Notes: a model not told the origin generated them from the letters alone. A stretch of 64,000 nucleotides of DNA from Saccopteryx bilineata (GCF_036850765.1 NC_089493.1:187521140-187585139), one strand, 5' to 3'. Shown: positions 23,070 through 35,499, counted from the first letter of the stretch. A program made the numbers and translations.

Positions 23070-25790
23070 TGAATTCATATTCATAGTCATTAAGAAATGA
23101 TAGGCTTGACATTTATGTACTGGCATGAAATGATAGTTAAGTCTTAAAAGCAGATAATAGAACAATATGTTTAATGTCATCACATTTATATAATAAATTT
23201 ATTTGCATATGGGTAATAAATAAAAGGACATCCAATCAATCTCACATAAGTTGTGGAATGTTTCTCTGTTTGTTCACTCTATTATATATCTGCAGTGATG
23301 GCAGCCAACCCCGCTCCCAGCTGGCTCTCGTATTTTATAAAGATGAGACTGCGTTTGATATCCAGAAAGAAGCAGGGTTGGGGTCAAAGAGCGGGCAGAA
23401 TAAGTATCTAATATTGGCAATATTAGATTCCTAGTATAGGGGAGAAAAAACATTATTTTCTGCCTTTTAGGTTCTTGGCTAAGACACCACTGTAATAAAA
23501 AAGGCAGATTAGCAGGATAAGAACAAACAGGCATTTAGTAACATGTATAGCTCCTATATACATGGGAAAGACACAGGAAGACTGAGTCACTCTCCAAAAT
23601 GGTCCAATCCATCACCTTAAATGCCATCTTCTGCTAAAGTCAAAAGAAAGATGTTGGAGAATGGTATGGAGAGGACAGTTATGGGAGGTTACCCAGGAAA
23701 ACACAGGAAACAAGGGTGTGGCTGTTACATAGACTTAAGTTGTAGCCTTCCCTATTGTTATGTTTTAAGATATTTAGTCACTTTCCTTTTCCTTGGACAG
23801 GATGGGAGACGCCAGTACAAATGGAGACTTCTCTTATAAATGTAGATGTCTCTTACAAAAGGGTAACTTGTACTCAGTTTTCAAAATTGCTGCTGTGTCT
23901 GCAGCCACTCGAAAAATCAGCCAAAAACGACGGTCGTTTTTTTTAAAGGGCGAATCCTGCTCTTCTACCCTAGTTACTCCCGGGCCTCCGCCAACTCCGT
24001 CAGACGGTTGCTTTGGATTTTTCCAAACGTTATTACTTCATCCTGGGACATTTCCAATTACTCCGCAGTGGGTTGTTTTGATTGTGTGAGCATGGTTTCT
24101 TTGTTTGTTTTTTTCATTCGTTTGTTTATTTTTTTTAATCCTGTGCTGCAAATCTTATGCCGATTGGGCTAATAGAGACACTCAACATATAAATCATGTT
24201 TACATTTCATTTCTGCCTCCCTTGTCACAGTTTGCTGGCAAAAAAATGTGAAATTGGATCCGGAAAGCGGCATAATGATACTTATGGATTGTTTGTTTGT
24301 TCCAGTATTAGTTTGTTGACTGGTGACAACCAACCATTGATAAGACCAGTGGTTTCCACATTAGTTCAATCATTGCTCCTACGGCACAAGAATATTTTTG
24401 TTAGGTGGTATTTACAAGAGATTTGTAATAAAATATATGAGGAGTTTTAAAATGTTTTAATGTAAGATTGTCTCATTACCAAATACACTTTCTCCAACTA
24501 TATATAATATAGATATAGATAAGTGAACATATATGTATGCAGTACATATACATACATGTCTGTTCATCCATACATCTTTGTGGCTCCCATACCCCAAGTC
24601 GTTTTTCTCCTCAACAAAACACTGGTTTGACATCATACCAGGCAGATTATGGGTTCACTAGCATGACCTAGAGACCATTCGATCTTATTTAAATATCTCA
24701 GAGCTGCAATTTCTAGTTAAGTAGCTCAAGAAGTCCTTACTAATCAGATCCCGCGAATCCTATTGGGAGCTCACAACTCCATTATTTCTACTTCATAAGA
24801 TAACTATTCGAGGGAAGTATCTAAATTGTGAAGTATTGACTTGTTTACTAAAAACAAAACGGGAAGAAGCAGCAATAGTTAGAAAAAGAATACCGCACCA
24901 CACATTCGAAAATCAATATCCAACGCAGCCTCAGTGGACAAGCAGAAGATAGCTGTGTTCCAGTCTTCCGGGGCATTTTTCTCTGCTACTTTGGTTATAA
25001 ATTGCCTTTTTATCAAGAAAAAAAAAAATCCCAACAATGTCTAGGAGAGAAAGAAAGATGCATCACACTCTCCAGTAAATTATTAACAAGAAACATAAAT
25101 CAACATGTTTCTCAAGCCCTACTATAACATTTATAAATTGCTCCCAGTCCTGAAGAAGAATAAGACAATAACCTAGTTCTTGGATTCTGAAAATTGTATT
25201 TAAATATGCTTCTCAAGATTTCAAGACGAATGCGTTTTTGCCTTTCAGGTGGTCCATAGTAATCCTGGCCCAAATCCCATCTGCTTTGATTATTCCCCTT
25301 GAACAGTTTGCCATGTTATGTACTCACCCTCTAAACACCTGTGCTATTAATTTGCTTTTAAAATTCTTATTAAATGCTCTTTCTGAACATTTTGTTAAAG
25401 AATAAAAATGTTCCTTTTGCTTTCACTAATTTGGTGGAGGTGAAATTAGCTTCTCATCTGGTTCTTGGATTCATTTGTATGTTCAATGATTTTTCAAAGT
25501 CTTTATATAAATTCTACCTTTGCTACACGGTTTGCTATGCACTGCTGAGTGAACAATTGAGGAATGGAGCTGGGAGGGAGCTTTTCACATCAGGTTGTTG
25601 CAGAAAATTATTACCTAAAATAATAATCCCAGTTGAAATTGGTAAGAGCTATCCAACTGACATCAGTGCTTTGAGAGAACAATAGGAAATCAAATATATC
25701 AGCCTGAACATCTTGGAAAATCTGACTGAAGATGTCACTTCTGATATGGATCTTGATAGTTGAGTAGGAGCTTTCTAAGCAGAGAAGTTG
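23070..25790. other. Unique sequence
   Basis: No confident gene or repeat. The segment 23940-24080 is richer in CpG and GC than its surroundings but shows no promoter layout. Frames at 23174-23434, 23621-24089 and 25374-25685 lack domains. Confidence 0.45.
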
Positions 25791-25794
25791 TGCT

Positions 25795-26190
25795 CCACAC
25801 TTTCTGACCTCAGGCCCTTTGCATAGGCTTTTTCATCTGCCCAGAAGGCTATTTCCTTTCGTTCTACCCTCCTCCTTCTTTACCTTAGCAGATGTGATAC
25901 ATTCTTTATGTGTCAGCACTACCATTATTTCCTCGAGGAGGCCTCTCGGTCTCTGCCCATGGAATGAATTTTCATTTAAAGAAAAAAGAAATTAATAGAG
26001 ATACTTTTCTTTCCTTTTCCCCTCTTCTCAGTGTGTGATTAAATGAACATTACTATGATTATTGAATTTAGTCTTGCTTCACGTACACTGTCACCTCTTT
26101 GAGAGCTGGGCTCACTTTCTTGGCTCCAGTCGCTGGCAGAGACCCTAGCATATAGTAAATGCTCAATAAACAAGTCAAATTAGAGACTGA
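25795..26190 (+). repeat. L2 LINE 3' end
   Basis: The L2 3' order is clear: TTTCTGACCTCAGGCCCTTTGCATAGGC, TGTGTCAGCACTACCATTATTTCCTCGAGGAGGCC, CACTGTCACCTCTTTGAGAGCTGGGCTC, ACCCTAGCATATAGTAAATGCTCAATAAA. Old, non-coding remnant. Confidence 0.85.
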
Positions 26191-26194
26191 ATGG

Positions 26195-28045
26195 AATTTT
26201 CTAAGGTTCAGTCTCCTCATTCATCAAACGGATTAATACCTACCTCATCTCCGATAAAGTATGAATGGGAGATGTTTAAAACTATGATTGCATTTTATAA
26301 ATATAATGTGCACTTATCTCTACTATCTAATATTAGCTCAACATTATTCTTGCTCATTGTCTGATTTATTTTAATATCCCTACATGTCTTCAGTAAGTAA
26401 TTGTTGAGCATCTACCACATTGGAGACAGCGTTCAGTGCATGTAATAAATGACATTGCACTTCAAATATCACAGATTAAAGCATCTTAGAAAATTTTTAG
26501 GTAGGAATGCCTGTCCTTCTCACATACACAGGTAGAGAATCCTTTCCCCTGTGGATATATAATTAACCCAGTTTAGGTCATTGCTAGCCCCTTATCTCCC
26601 TTCAATTTTACCTTCAGCTCAAAACTCAGACGTATTTACATGCGTTTTCTCTCCTTTAAATCTCTTCCCCTCTCCCTGGCAATGAGCTTTGTGTTCAGAG
26701 ATGTCTAACTATCCTCATTTACATTTCAGAACCAGAACGTTCTTCTGCCTTCATACATTTTGAAAATTTTCAGCAGTCTGACAGTTTTTAATTTGATCTT
26801 GTTTTGCAGGTCATGGATTCAATTTCTAAAAGCTTTACCTCTTTTTGTTTTCTCAGAGAGAAGACTAGTCCATCCATCAGTGTTATCTCCTTATCTTCAA
26901 GGTTTTTATTTTATTTTCCCCCATTTCCCCTGAACCAAGGTCAGTGTTTGTAAAATCTGCTTTTTACTAATTAAATCTGACATCATTTGATAATACTGTA
27001 TCAATGGTATTTAAATAGCATATCAATCCATCTCCAAGGGAATCCACCCCAGTGAATTGTGAGGTCTTGGAGAGTACATTTGCAATAATAAGCAAGCCAT
27101 GTGGCGTTATTTTCAATAATTTTTTTTTAAAGAAATTATATTCAAACACTAGAACTGGTCTGTGAGCTGGTCAGACATGTTCTCTCTGGCATTCACCAGA
27201 GAAAGAAGGTCTGATCACCTTTTAAAATGGTGTCTGCACATTTTATTAATTATGTGTCTCCTTAGACTAAAATGTGCTGAATACTGCTTCTCTGGAAGAA
27301 TTGCTGCTTTGTTTCTCCGAAACCTGAATTTTAAAGAGAACTAAAGAGTAGCTTAAAAGCATGTACATTAAACCAGCATAAATTTTGTCACAAGACTTCA
27401 CTTCACTTTATTTAAAAAAAAAAAAATCAATTTGTATTGATGAAAATAGGTATAATGAGTAAACATTATCTTAAAGTGAGAAAGACCTCAGCATCCTCCC
27501 CAAGGCATCCAGGAAAGCTCATCAGAGATTAAGACCCCTTTTCTGTGAGGCTTTTATGTGCTGAGAAAATTTTTAAAAATGCAAATAAATGGCAAGGAGG
27601 TATCCTCCACTGTGTAAGAGTTCCATCAAACATAATGAGTTAGAAGCGACCAAAGAACAATTATGACACGAATAGTGAAGGAATTTGTCTTTGCGTTTTA
27701 TATTTAAATGGGAGGGTCTACTACTAGTTAGCAGAACTGATAATCAAAACTTAGTAGATATTCAGTAGTACTGAATCTGCATTGTTTTGTGCCTTCTTTC
27801 GGACAAATCCCCATTTTCGATCCAAAGGGCCTTGTAATCAGACAACCGTTTACTTAGAATTAAAACCACAACTGTGTGTGGATTCAGAGATGAGCCCACA
27901 GGCTTCCATGCTTAGAGAAGCAAAGTTTGACTGGACGGCTGGTCATTTGGCTTCAAAATGGGAATGTGTCAGTGATACATGAACCCCTTTCCCGGGATGT
28001 TCAGCTTATCATTTCTGTTTGCTTATATAAACTCAAGAGATACTG
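26195..28045. other. Unique AT-rich sequence
   Basis: No gene seen. AT-rich, with a pyrimidine-rich patch near 26640-26700. The text at 26395-26460 (TTGTTGAGCATCTACCACATTGG) hints at a very old MIR/L2 relic. Confidence 0.4.
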
Positions 28046-28046
28046 G

Positions 28047-28127
28047 GCCCTGGCTGGTTGGCTCAGTGGCAGAGCTAGAGCAACGTCCTGGCTTGTGGAA
28101 GTCCCGGGTTCGATTCCCTACCAGGGC
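28047..28127 (+). mobile_element. Type-A SINE head fragment
   Basis: Only the tRNA-like part is present: GGGCCCTGGCTGGTTGGCTCAG through B box GGTTCGATTCC to CCAGGGCT. No body, CT-rich block or A tail follows. It has extra bases in the anticodon-arm region. It is a 3'-deleted SINE relic rather than a tRNA gene. Confidence 0.8.
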
Positions 28128-28324
28128 TACCTTATCATGTCTATCTATGGCTACAGGTGAGAATGCATGTCCCCTTTGACTACAATGAGAAACAATCAAG
28201 TAATACGTCCTACCCTGAGCTCAGTGCTCTCCTCCTCGGTGTCTTGGTGTGGCGGCCAGGAAAAAAAGATTTAAACCACCATTGAAAACAAAACGTAGAG
28301 GCGATGACAGACAATCCATTAAGC

Positions 28325-29178
28325 CAGTGGTTCTCAAACTTTTTGAAGTCAGGGCGCATTTAAAATCCTACAGATAATTGTAGGCGCACTAGATAGTATA
28401 CATATTTCTGAGAAATATGTTATAATAATTAAGTCAAACATTAAAGAAAAAAATAAAGGCCAAACCTGCTTTTATGGTAATTAAACAAAATAAATACAAC
28501 AAAATTAAATTTATTCTGACATTAAAAAACATTTTTATGTTCCATTTTTTGTTACACTTTTTAGAATTTGTAAAAAAGAGGGGTTAAAAATAAAAAAAAG
28601 ACAAAAAATTATCTTTTTATATATATAGATGCATTCTTAGTAAGACTTAGTAAATTTGTCAGGTCTTGGCATAAATGTAAGTTTTTTCATTTTTGTGTTT
28701 ATGAGAAACATGAGCCTGATGTGTCCTAGTGACTTCTTCAATGTTTGGACATATATTTGAAAGACAAACTCTCATTTGCTTGTCAATACATTGAAGAATT
28801 CTTTTCTTTTTACTCTTAATTGTGTTGAGTGCAGAAAACCCCCACCATACATATCATCTTAACTTTACACCAAACAAAGAATAGAAGAAACTTACCTCCA
28901 GTCTTTCCCGGGAACATGGTGGGTAGTGTAAACAATCCAGCACCACAGCTTAACAGCCTTTTGCAACCTAATCAGGCAAGTGAGGGGGGCGGGGGTTGGA
29001 CAGACTGTTAGCTTACAGCCAATTCCCCATGCCTCTGTCCCCCAAAAATCTAAACTCCAAAAATCCTGTTGGTTTTTTGGTCCCCAACAAGCACATATTT
29101 CTCTGGAATACCATAGGGCGCACCTGGAAAACTTCTAGGGCACACCACTGCACCTGGCACACACTTTGACAACCACTG
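28325..29178 (-). mobile_element. hAT DNA transposon, about 854 bp, internally deleted, with transposase remnant
   Basis: It begins CAGTGGTTCTCAAACTTT and ends with the near-complement AACCACTG (29171-29178). Flanking octamers CATTAAGC and CTTTAGGG match at 5 of 8, so the duplication has decayed or the ends are not exact. Inside, the minus strand keeps 60 codons of a hAT transposase C-terminus. The strand call follows that remnant. The element is far shorter than an autonomous hAT and cannot encode an active enzyme. Confidence 0.85.
28659..28841 (-). pseudogene. hAT transposase C-terminal fragment
   Basis: Sixty codons, ended by a TGA at 28661-28659, read without a frameshift. They begin GFSALNTIKSKKKR and continue to MRVCLSNICPNIEEVTRTH. 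A GFSAL-type motif, then IKxKxR, then a (L/M)RV.LS stretch is typical of the hAT C-terminal dimerisation region. Immediately upstream the homology I can recognise stops, and the catalytic core is missing. The reading frame surviving without a stop, despite no possible activity, suggests a fairly young deletion derivative. Confidence 0.8.
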
Positions 29179-29186
29179 CTTTAGGG

Positions 29187-29898
29187 TGTGGCTGAGACGT
29201 TGAAAGGCATGATTTTCTCTTCTGATGGCAAGACTTCCTGGCTCTCTGGCTGTCTGCAATATACTCTAGCCATTTTAAACTTCTCATTCTACATCTTCAA
29301 TGAAGGGTCCTGAGTTTTTTCCTGTGGTCCACATGTGGATTTCTAGACAAATCAGATAAGCCTCCCCTCTCCCCCAGCACCATATTTAGAATGCAAGGGT
29401 TAATCAAAGTGAAACGGCTGTCGCCAAGCAGCTCTGAATGTGGGCCCTAAATACTGGCTTGCAGCCTGCGGTAAGGGAGGCAGGGACTCTGATGCCACTC
29501 CTGACTGCTTGTCTAACTGTAGCTGTCAGAAAGGCTCAGATGGCTCACCTGTGATCCGGGGCCTATTTCTTTAGAGCGTTGAGCAGGTGAAACGGAAGCC
29601 ATTTAGCCCAGGGGAGGGCCCAGAGAGAATACACAAGAAAATTTGCTGTGTCTGCCGTTGCTGTTGCGATTAGCCTCGTGGAAGGGGCTCACCTTGCTCG
29701 CTCCCAGGCCCATTTCTCTCCTTTGATGTAGGCCTGGCAGGGAGCAATGCCATTTTACCACTAGCAGAAGCAAGTGTGAGGCTGGACTCACATATGTATG
29801 AGAGGCATGGTCCCTCCAGAAAGGCTGTGCCTTGATCAGATGTGGACTCTGAAACCATTTAGTGGGAAAGACAATGAAAGCAAGACAGCATTTCTATT
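29187..29898. other. Unique sequence, moderately GC-rich
   Basis: No repeat recognised. The segment 29380-29600 (for example AAGGGTTAATCAAAGTGAAACGGCTG) is repeat-free and could be a conserved element. Overlapping frames at 29603-29858 have no domain. Confidence 0.4.
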
Positions 29899-29900
29899 AA

Positions 29901-30101
29901 CAGGGGTCCACAAGCTACAGCCCATGGGGCAAATCCTGGTCACCTCCTGCCACCTGTCCTGTAAATCAAGTTCTGTGGGAGCATGGCAGTCCATTCAGTG
30001 TCACATCTTCATGGCTGAATAATTGGAACAGAGACCCATGGCCCACGGAACTGAAAATGTTTGCAACTAGGATCTTCACAGATAAAGTTTGCCAACCCCT
30101 G
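29901..30101 (-). repeat. MER20 hAT-Charlie element
   Basis: CAGGGGTCCACAAGCTACAGCCCATGGGGCAAATCC at the left and TAAAGTTTGCCAACCCCTG at the right are the ends of MER20 in antisense. The interior CAAGTTCTGTGGGAGCATGGC and GACCCATGGCCCACGGAACTGAAAATGTTTGC fit too. Diverged, with no clear target duplication. Confidence 0.85.
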
Positions 30102-30104
30102 TAT

Positions 30105-31060
30105 AGTTCAGCGGCCAATTTGGGAGGACACAGCAAGAAAAGTGCTGGGACAGGCATGGGATAAAGTAGCAAGCACTGAAGTCACCCATTGGGAAGCTGA
30201 AATGCATATGCACAACTTTAAGATTTTGATATCACTTTAAGCAGAAAGTCTCGAAAGACGCTATGATCACGTGACTGACTTGTGCAAGCCTGGCGCAGTG
30301 TACACAGATGGTTAAAGGGGATGAGAATTCTGAAGAGAAGGGGGACGTAGAAATAAGCAAGAACGTTGTGAGCTAGACTTTCTCTGCCAGCCACAGACAC
30401 CCATGGTGCCTCTCTGAAAACGAGTTGGAAACTCAACGTGTTCAAGTCTAATAATAGATCCGTAGGTTATAAAGAAAAACTCTGTCCCCTGAGAGCTAAA
30501 GGACGTTTTATGATACTTAATTGCATCTCATCCTTTAGATACGCATTCGATATTTCATAAATGAGCTTTTATTTTACTTTTGTTCTTTCTTGTCAGAAGT
30601 GCACAGAGATGACCAGCTCAGTGTTCTAGACTCCTGGCATAAACTAATGATGACTGCTTTTATCTTAATTTGTCAAATTTATGAAATTTATCATATGGCT
30701 ACTTTTAAGGACTAAATACAATAAAGCATCAAAGTGATTACACAGACACTTTTTCACAAACACAAATGGTGACACTGTTGAAAAGAAAACAAGGGCCAAC
30801 TGAGGCCTCCCTGAGATTGCTCAAAATACTAATTGTCAATTGATGTATAAAAGAACAAACTCATTATATATAAATATTAAGGAGTGTTAAGGTGGAATTG
30901 ATGAAAGTGTTTTGCCAAATTGAAATTACATTTTTAAAAGTTGAAGGGCACATGTGCAATAATTTTATTTGCTTGTTTTCAAGTATTTGAAAGAATGTTG
31001 AATGCAAGCTCATGAGATATAATGGAATCCCTCTAAACAATGTATGTGTTATATTCAAGT
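30105..31060. other. Unique AT-rich sequence
   Basis: No gene or recognised repeat. A frame at 30218-30445 has no domain. Confidence 0.45.
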
Positions 31061-31062
31061 TA

Positions 31063-31398
31063 CCATATTTTTCGCTCTATAAGACACACCTGACCATAAG
31101 ACGCATCTAGAGTTTTAAGGAGGAAAGTAAGAAAAAAAATATTCTGAACCAATGGTGTATTAAAATATTTAATAAAATACACCACAATAATATTTCAACA
31201 ATGTAAACTCAACAGCAGTATTAACAACCATTAGCACTGTTATTAACAAATGAGAAGAGACTTTAATGTTCAAATACTCTTCTAGTTGCCCGGGAACCCA
31301 CAGCAGCTAAAAAAAATGAACATTCGCTCCATAAGACACACGGGCATTTCCCCTCCTTTTGGGGGAAAAAGGTGCATTTTATGGAGCGAAAAATACGG
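31063..31398. mobile_element. Non-autonomous DNA transposon, 336 bp, with TA flanks
   Basis: Terminal inverted repeats: ACCATATTTTTCGCTCTATAA inside the TA at 31061-31062 on the left, and the complement of CCGTATTTTTCGCTCCATAA inside the TA at 31399-31400 on the right. A TA duplication fits the Tc1/mariner superfamily, though I cannot name the family. A further inverted copy of the end (CGCTCCATAA at 31325-31334 with TTATGGAGCG at 31379-31388) makes the 3' part a hairpin. No coding capacity. Confidence 0.8.
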
Positions 31399-31400
31399 TA

Positions 31401-32550
31401 TATAACAGAAGGTCTTACCTAGTCATGGGCAGAGAGACATGGGTGGATATTGGAGAAAACAAGTCTTTGAAGCCATGAAATCTATTATCCTGGTACTTCA
31501 GAAACTTTCTACCTTGAGGATTTTTGATCCAGGACACTAAGCCACTGAAAACATATAGACTTACATTTCTATTTCTGCTTTTCTGACATTGATTTATTTA
31601 CCTGTATAATTTTCAGTGGTCTCAGTTTTGTTTTGAGAGTCACGTCTAGTTGAGCCCATCTCCTATAACATACTACTCTAGAAATGCTTGCTGTTCCTGA
31701 AGCTTCCTAGTCATGCGATACTGGCCAGGGCTTAGGAATAAACAGTACCTTCCTTTACACTTCTTTTACTGAAATTCTTTAGCCAGGCTTCAATTATGAC
31801 ATTTTTATCAAGGATTAGCAGAGTCTCTGGACTGAATTAGCACCATATACAAAGTAGATTGATGATTTCTATCAGGCAGAGACACAAACGCTGATTTCTA
31901 GATTCCCCTGTGAGCTTTTTAAAGGCTTAGAAAGAATGGTAGAGATCAAAGAGGCTAAAACAATTTCCTTAAAAAGCCTCGTTTGGCCATTTGCACTCGG
32001 TAACACACAATGGGAAGATCGGAGACGCATGCCAAGAACCAGACCTGCAGGAACTACTGCGGAATGACTCTTCCCACCTCCAGAATCAAAGGGCACCTTG
32101 GGATCATCTCTGAGCAGCAGTCTGGGCTGGTGTCCAATGCTGCCAACTTCCCACCAGATACAGGTGCAAATTCTAAACAAACCAACGGAAAAAAATCCCC
32201 ACAATTTGGGGCCGTGCACTTTTAAGACAATTAAACAAATGTAATTATATTCATTAAAGGCTATGCTTGTTTTTTGAACCAACGCCATGAGAAACTCTAG
32301 CTGTGAAGGCTTCAAGCAGGTTCTCTCTAAAAAGACAGATGAATGGACGGAGCCCCGGGTGATGTGCAGAAACGGGTCTGTTGAAACGTCCATTATGCCA
32401 GTGGGCACTACGAGTCATCATCTAGCCCGGGACCACATGGAGAAGGAAGAGAGAGGGCTAATTATAAATTGAGTTTAATTAAATTTAGACCCAAATAGAG
32501 TAAGAAAGGGAAGAAAGTTGCCCCCCCACACACACACACAGATGTTAACT
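31401..32550. other. Unique sequence; CA run at 32527-32540
   Basis: A C-run followed by (CA)n lies at 32521-32540. The 178-codon minus-strand frame at 31872-32408 has no recognisable domain and no exon context. Confidence 0.45.
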
Positions 32551-32769
32551 TAAATTTGACCTTTATCCTAACCCTATACTTGCCGGCATCATTGTCCTAT
32601 TTTATGAGATACAAAAAAACCTCAGGAAATAAGAGGCAGAGGGATTGGTCCCACGTGAAATGGCCAGAAAGAGTCAGAGCCAGATTCTGAGCCTTTATTT
32701 GTCTGTCACAGATAGCTCCTCTCCTTTAGACATCCTGGGGCTGAGGTGGCAGAGGGGGTCAGAGACCAC

Positions 32770-32935
32770 CCTGGCGAGCTGGCTGCCTGGGTCTGAATCT
32801 GACCTCCCATGTAAGCACGTCCTCAGGAAGTTCCTTAGCCTCTCTGTGTTCTCATCTGTAAAATGGAGGAAACAATAATATTAGAATTAAATTAGTGCGC
32901 GGAAGTAGCCCAGTACATATTACTCAACTGTGTTG
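32770..32935 (+). repeat. MIR SINE
   Basis: Sense MIR: CTGCCTGGGTCTGAATCTGACC, TCAGGAAGTTCCTTAGCCTCTCTGTG, TCATCTGTAAAATGGAGGAAACAATAATA. A weaker antisense MIR-like segment lies just upstream at about 32560-32690. Confidence 0.8.
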
Positions 32936-32939
32936 TTAC

Positions 32940-33662
32940 CATTATACCCTATTCTTCCTCATTTCCTTTTTTTTCTCCTCAGAAAGAAATGCACCTAAAA
33001 AGGAAAATTGTTTGCATAAATTTCCTGAATAATCAAAATGTTCAGATTTCACTTGGCTTGCAGGGATAGTAATATATTCACCGACATTATATATATACAT
33101 GTGTGTTTATATCAATTTATAAAATCAGAAATTAATTTTAGAAATAGCAACTCCACTTTCACTGTGTTGCATTTTCCTTCCCCAAATTAATGCAAAAACC
33201 CACATTAGAATGGCTTTCCATGTTTAAAGAAATGAAACTATTCAGAAGTTTACATAGGGAAGCAATTTGCTTGGATTGAATAAGGTAATACGTAAGTATA
33301 TAAAACCCTTTCTCTGTAAATGCTGCTTTTAATTAGGAATGGATCTCTGAAAGAGATCGTAGTTATTATACCCGTGAATTGAACTCAGGGAACTATTTTA
33401 ATTGGAACAGAAAGAACCAAAATGCAGATTTATCAAGGAAGTTAAAAAAAAAAAACTAGTTTATGGAGGGAAAAAAATCTTATTTTGTTTTTTTTTATTC
33501 CAACACAGAGATTGGAATAATCCCCTATCAGAGAAGATGGATGGGGAACACCGGGCATTCTGCAGGGCAATAAGTGCTCATGGCCACATCAAACAACTCT
33601 CTCCCGTTATTAATATTGAATAACATCAACATCCTTCTCCTTTTTCCCTTGATTGGAACACA
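32940..33662. other. Unique AT-rich sequence
   Basis: No repeat or gene recognised. AT-rich, with short A and T runs. Confidence 0.45.
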
Positions 33663-33665
33663 TGA

Positions 33666-33790
33666 CAGGGTGGGGCAGAAGTAAGTTTACAGTTGTTTGT
33701 ATGGAAATTAGATTTTAAAAAATAATAATACGAGAATAAACCCTGTTTTGTATACTTGCAACTCTCAGTCGACTTTTGCTCTACCCTCTG
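33666..33790. mobile_element. Mariner MITE, about 125 bp
   Basis: Left end CAGGGTGGGGCAGAAGTAAG...TTTACAGTTGT pairs with the right end, whose complement is CAGAGGGTAGAGCAAAAGTC. The centre is AT-rich (AAAAAATAATAATACGAGAATAAA). This is the layout of a small palindromic mariner MITE I know from bat genomes. The TA flanks are not preserved. Confidence 0.75.
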
Positions 33791-33794
33791 TGTG

Positions 33795-35495
33795 TCCACG
33801 TAGCTTCTCTTCCCTTCTCTCCCTGCCCTCTTGCCGTTCCATCTTAGTATCCGACGTTGTCCTGGCTCCCTCGGGGGTTTGCTTTTCAGCCACTGCACTT
33901 TAGTCAAAGAACCCTTGACTTCTTTTCATCATTTTCTCCTTCCCTTAGCCATTTCCTGGAAGGACAAGGACATGTTTCTGTCATTCTCCCCAAAGTGGAT
34001 CTATGCGACAGAAATGGGTCTGCGTTTGTGTGTTAGCTGGTGTCCGGATGAAAGGGAAGAGCAGCCGTGGTTTGGGGCAAAATAAAAGTCTACAGAGAAC
34101 TGCCCTGACGATGACGAGCGATCTGTAATAACTCGGTGGAGCCCACCGGATACGACTGTAGACCTGACCGCACCAGCCTTCCTCTCGGTCGGGCTCTACA
34201 GGATGGTGTGGGTGGCAGAGTGGAGGGGAGGGTGGGCTGGGGACAGGGACTAATTAGGATGCATCAAGAATGGAGTAATGGTCTTTCTGCTTGTTAAAGA
34301 AAATGTTTGAATAACTGTTACCCCAACTGCCCGGTCCTAGGTCACTTTGTAATGTCTGGGTCCGGTAGAGCCACATACCTTCTCCAATGAACCCGTAAGG
34401 AATGAAATAAAAGTTTTTCTAAAGCACTCCAAGGTGGTTTTGAGGTAAGCGAGGTAGTAGGGGCAGCAGCAAAAATGGTGTAACAGTTGTCCCAGGACCA
34501 GCAGGGGTGATGGCTGTCGTGGACGTGGCCATTCTGATCTTGAACTGAGCACGTGCTATTTGGCCAGCTCCATTAGTGAGTGCCTTCTGTGACTCCTCTC
34601 ACCCAGTCCCTGTGACTGTCTGATCAAAAGGGACTGTTACTGCTCACACTACACTAGATGGAGAAGACCCTGTGGTACAGAGAAATTCAACAGCTTGCTA
34701 AGGTCCCCTGGCTCCTATGTATCAATATTTGAGGATTCAAATGAAGGGCTTTGTCTGAATAGTGTCTTGTCTGGATGGTGTCATGTAAATTTTCCCAGAC
34801 CTCTGTGAAAACCCTGAAGAATTGCCAGTCCCTCTCCACTGGGTCTGTCTGACTTTGCAGTTCAAATTTTTTATCTGCCATAGAAGGTAATTCTCCTGAA
34901 AAAGGTAACCTTTGGGGGCACTGCATGAGAAGATACCCTGGAGAGGGGCGTGGCAGCACCTGTGTCTAGCCGGTGACATACTAACATGGCCTGTGCTTCC
35001 GAGATCGCTGAAGAGGAGGTCAGGTTGAGCTGGCCTTATTATTGTTAGCCTATGGAGGTGTAGCTTCACCATTCCTGCCTTTTCCTCCTTTTGTCTAATT
35101 ACTAAGCAAATCTCTAGTCCTTGTTTAAGTAGGCTCCTCTCTTGGGAAAGTCGGTGCTGACCAGCTATTCTGAATATTGGTCCCCAGGGACATTATGTTT
35201 TCCATTATCAATTATTTAATAGACTTGCTGGTACCAATTAATTTTGGGATTGGGCTTCCTTGGGGCATTTGCTTTTTCCTCCTCCAAGATAATCCCCTCT
35301 GTACCTATTGATGGTTAGAAACACAGCTCTATAGGAGCCACAGAGACATTGGAAGAAGTTTTATTGCCACATTTGTGGCATTATGGTTATCACCTCACAG
35401 TCTATTAAATGTTCTTTGATATATTTATTTGGGTAATCTTTTTATTGCAATCTGTCTTACATTACAGTATTCACACAAGAAAATGGATTATTCTT
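33795..35495. other. Unique sequence, moderately GC-rich
   Basis: No gene found. Frames at 33831-34085, 34687-34959 and 34737-35072 overlap each other on different frames and lack domains. No CpG island. Confidence 0.45.
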
Positions 35496-35499
35496 TCTT

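Noticed and set aside
23940..24080. CpG-richer patch considered as a promoter or CpG island
   Set aside because: It is too short, has a modest CpG count, and has no initiator or downstream exon.
31872..32408. 178-codon minus-strand frame
   Set aside because: No recognisable motif, no splice or promoter context, and chance frames of this size are expected in 64 kb.
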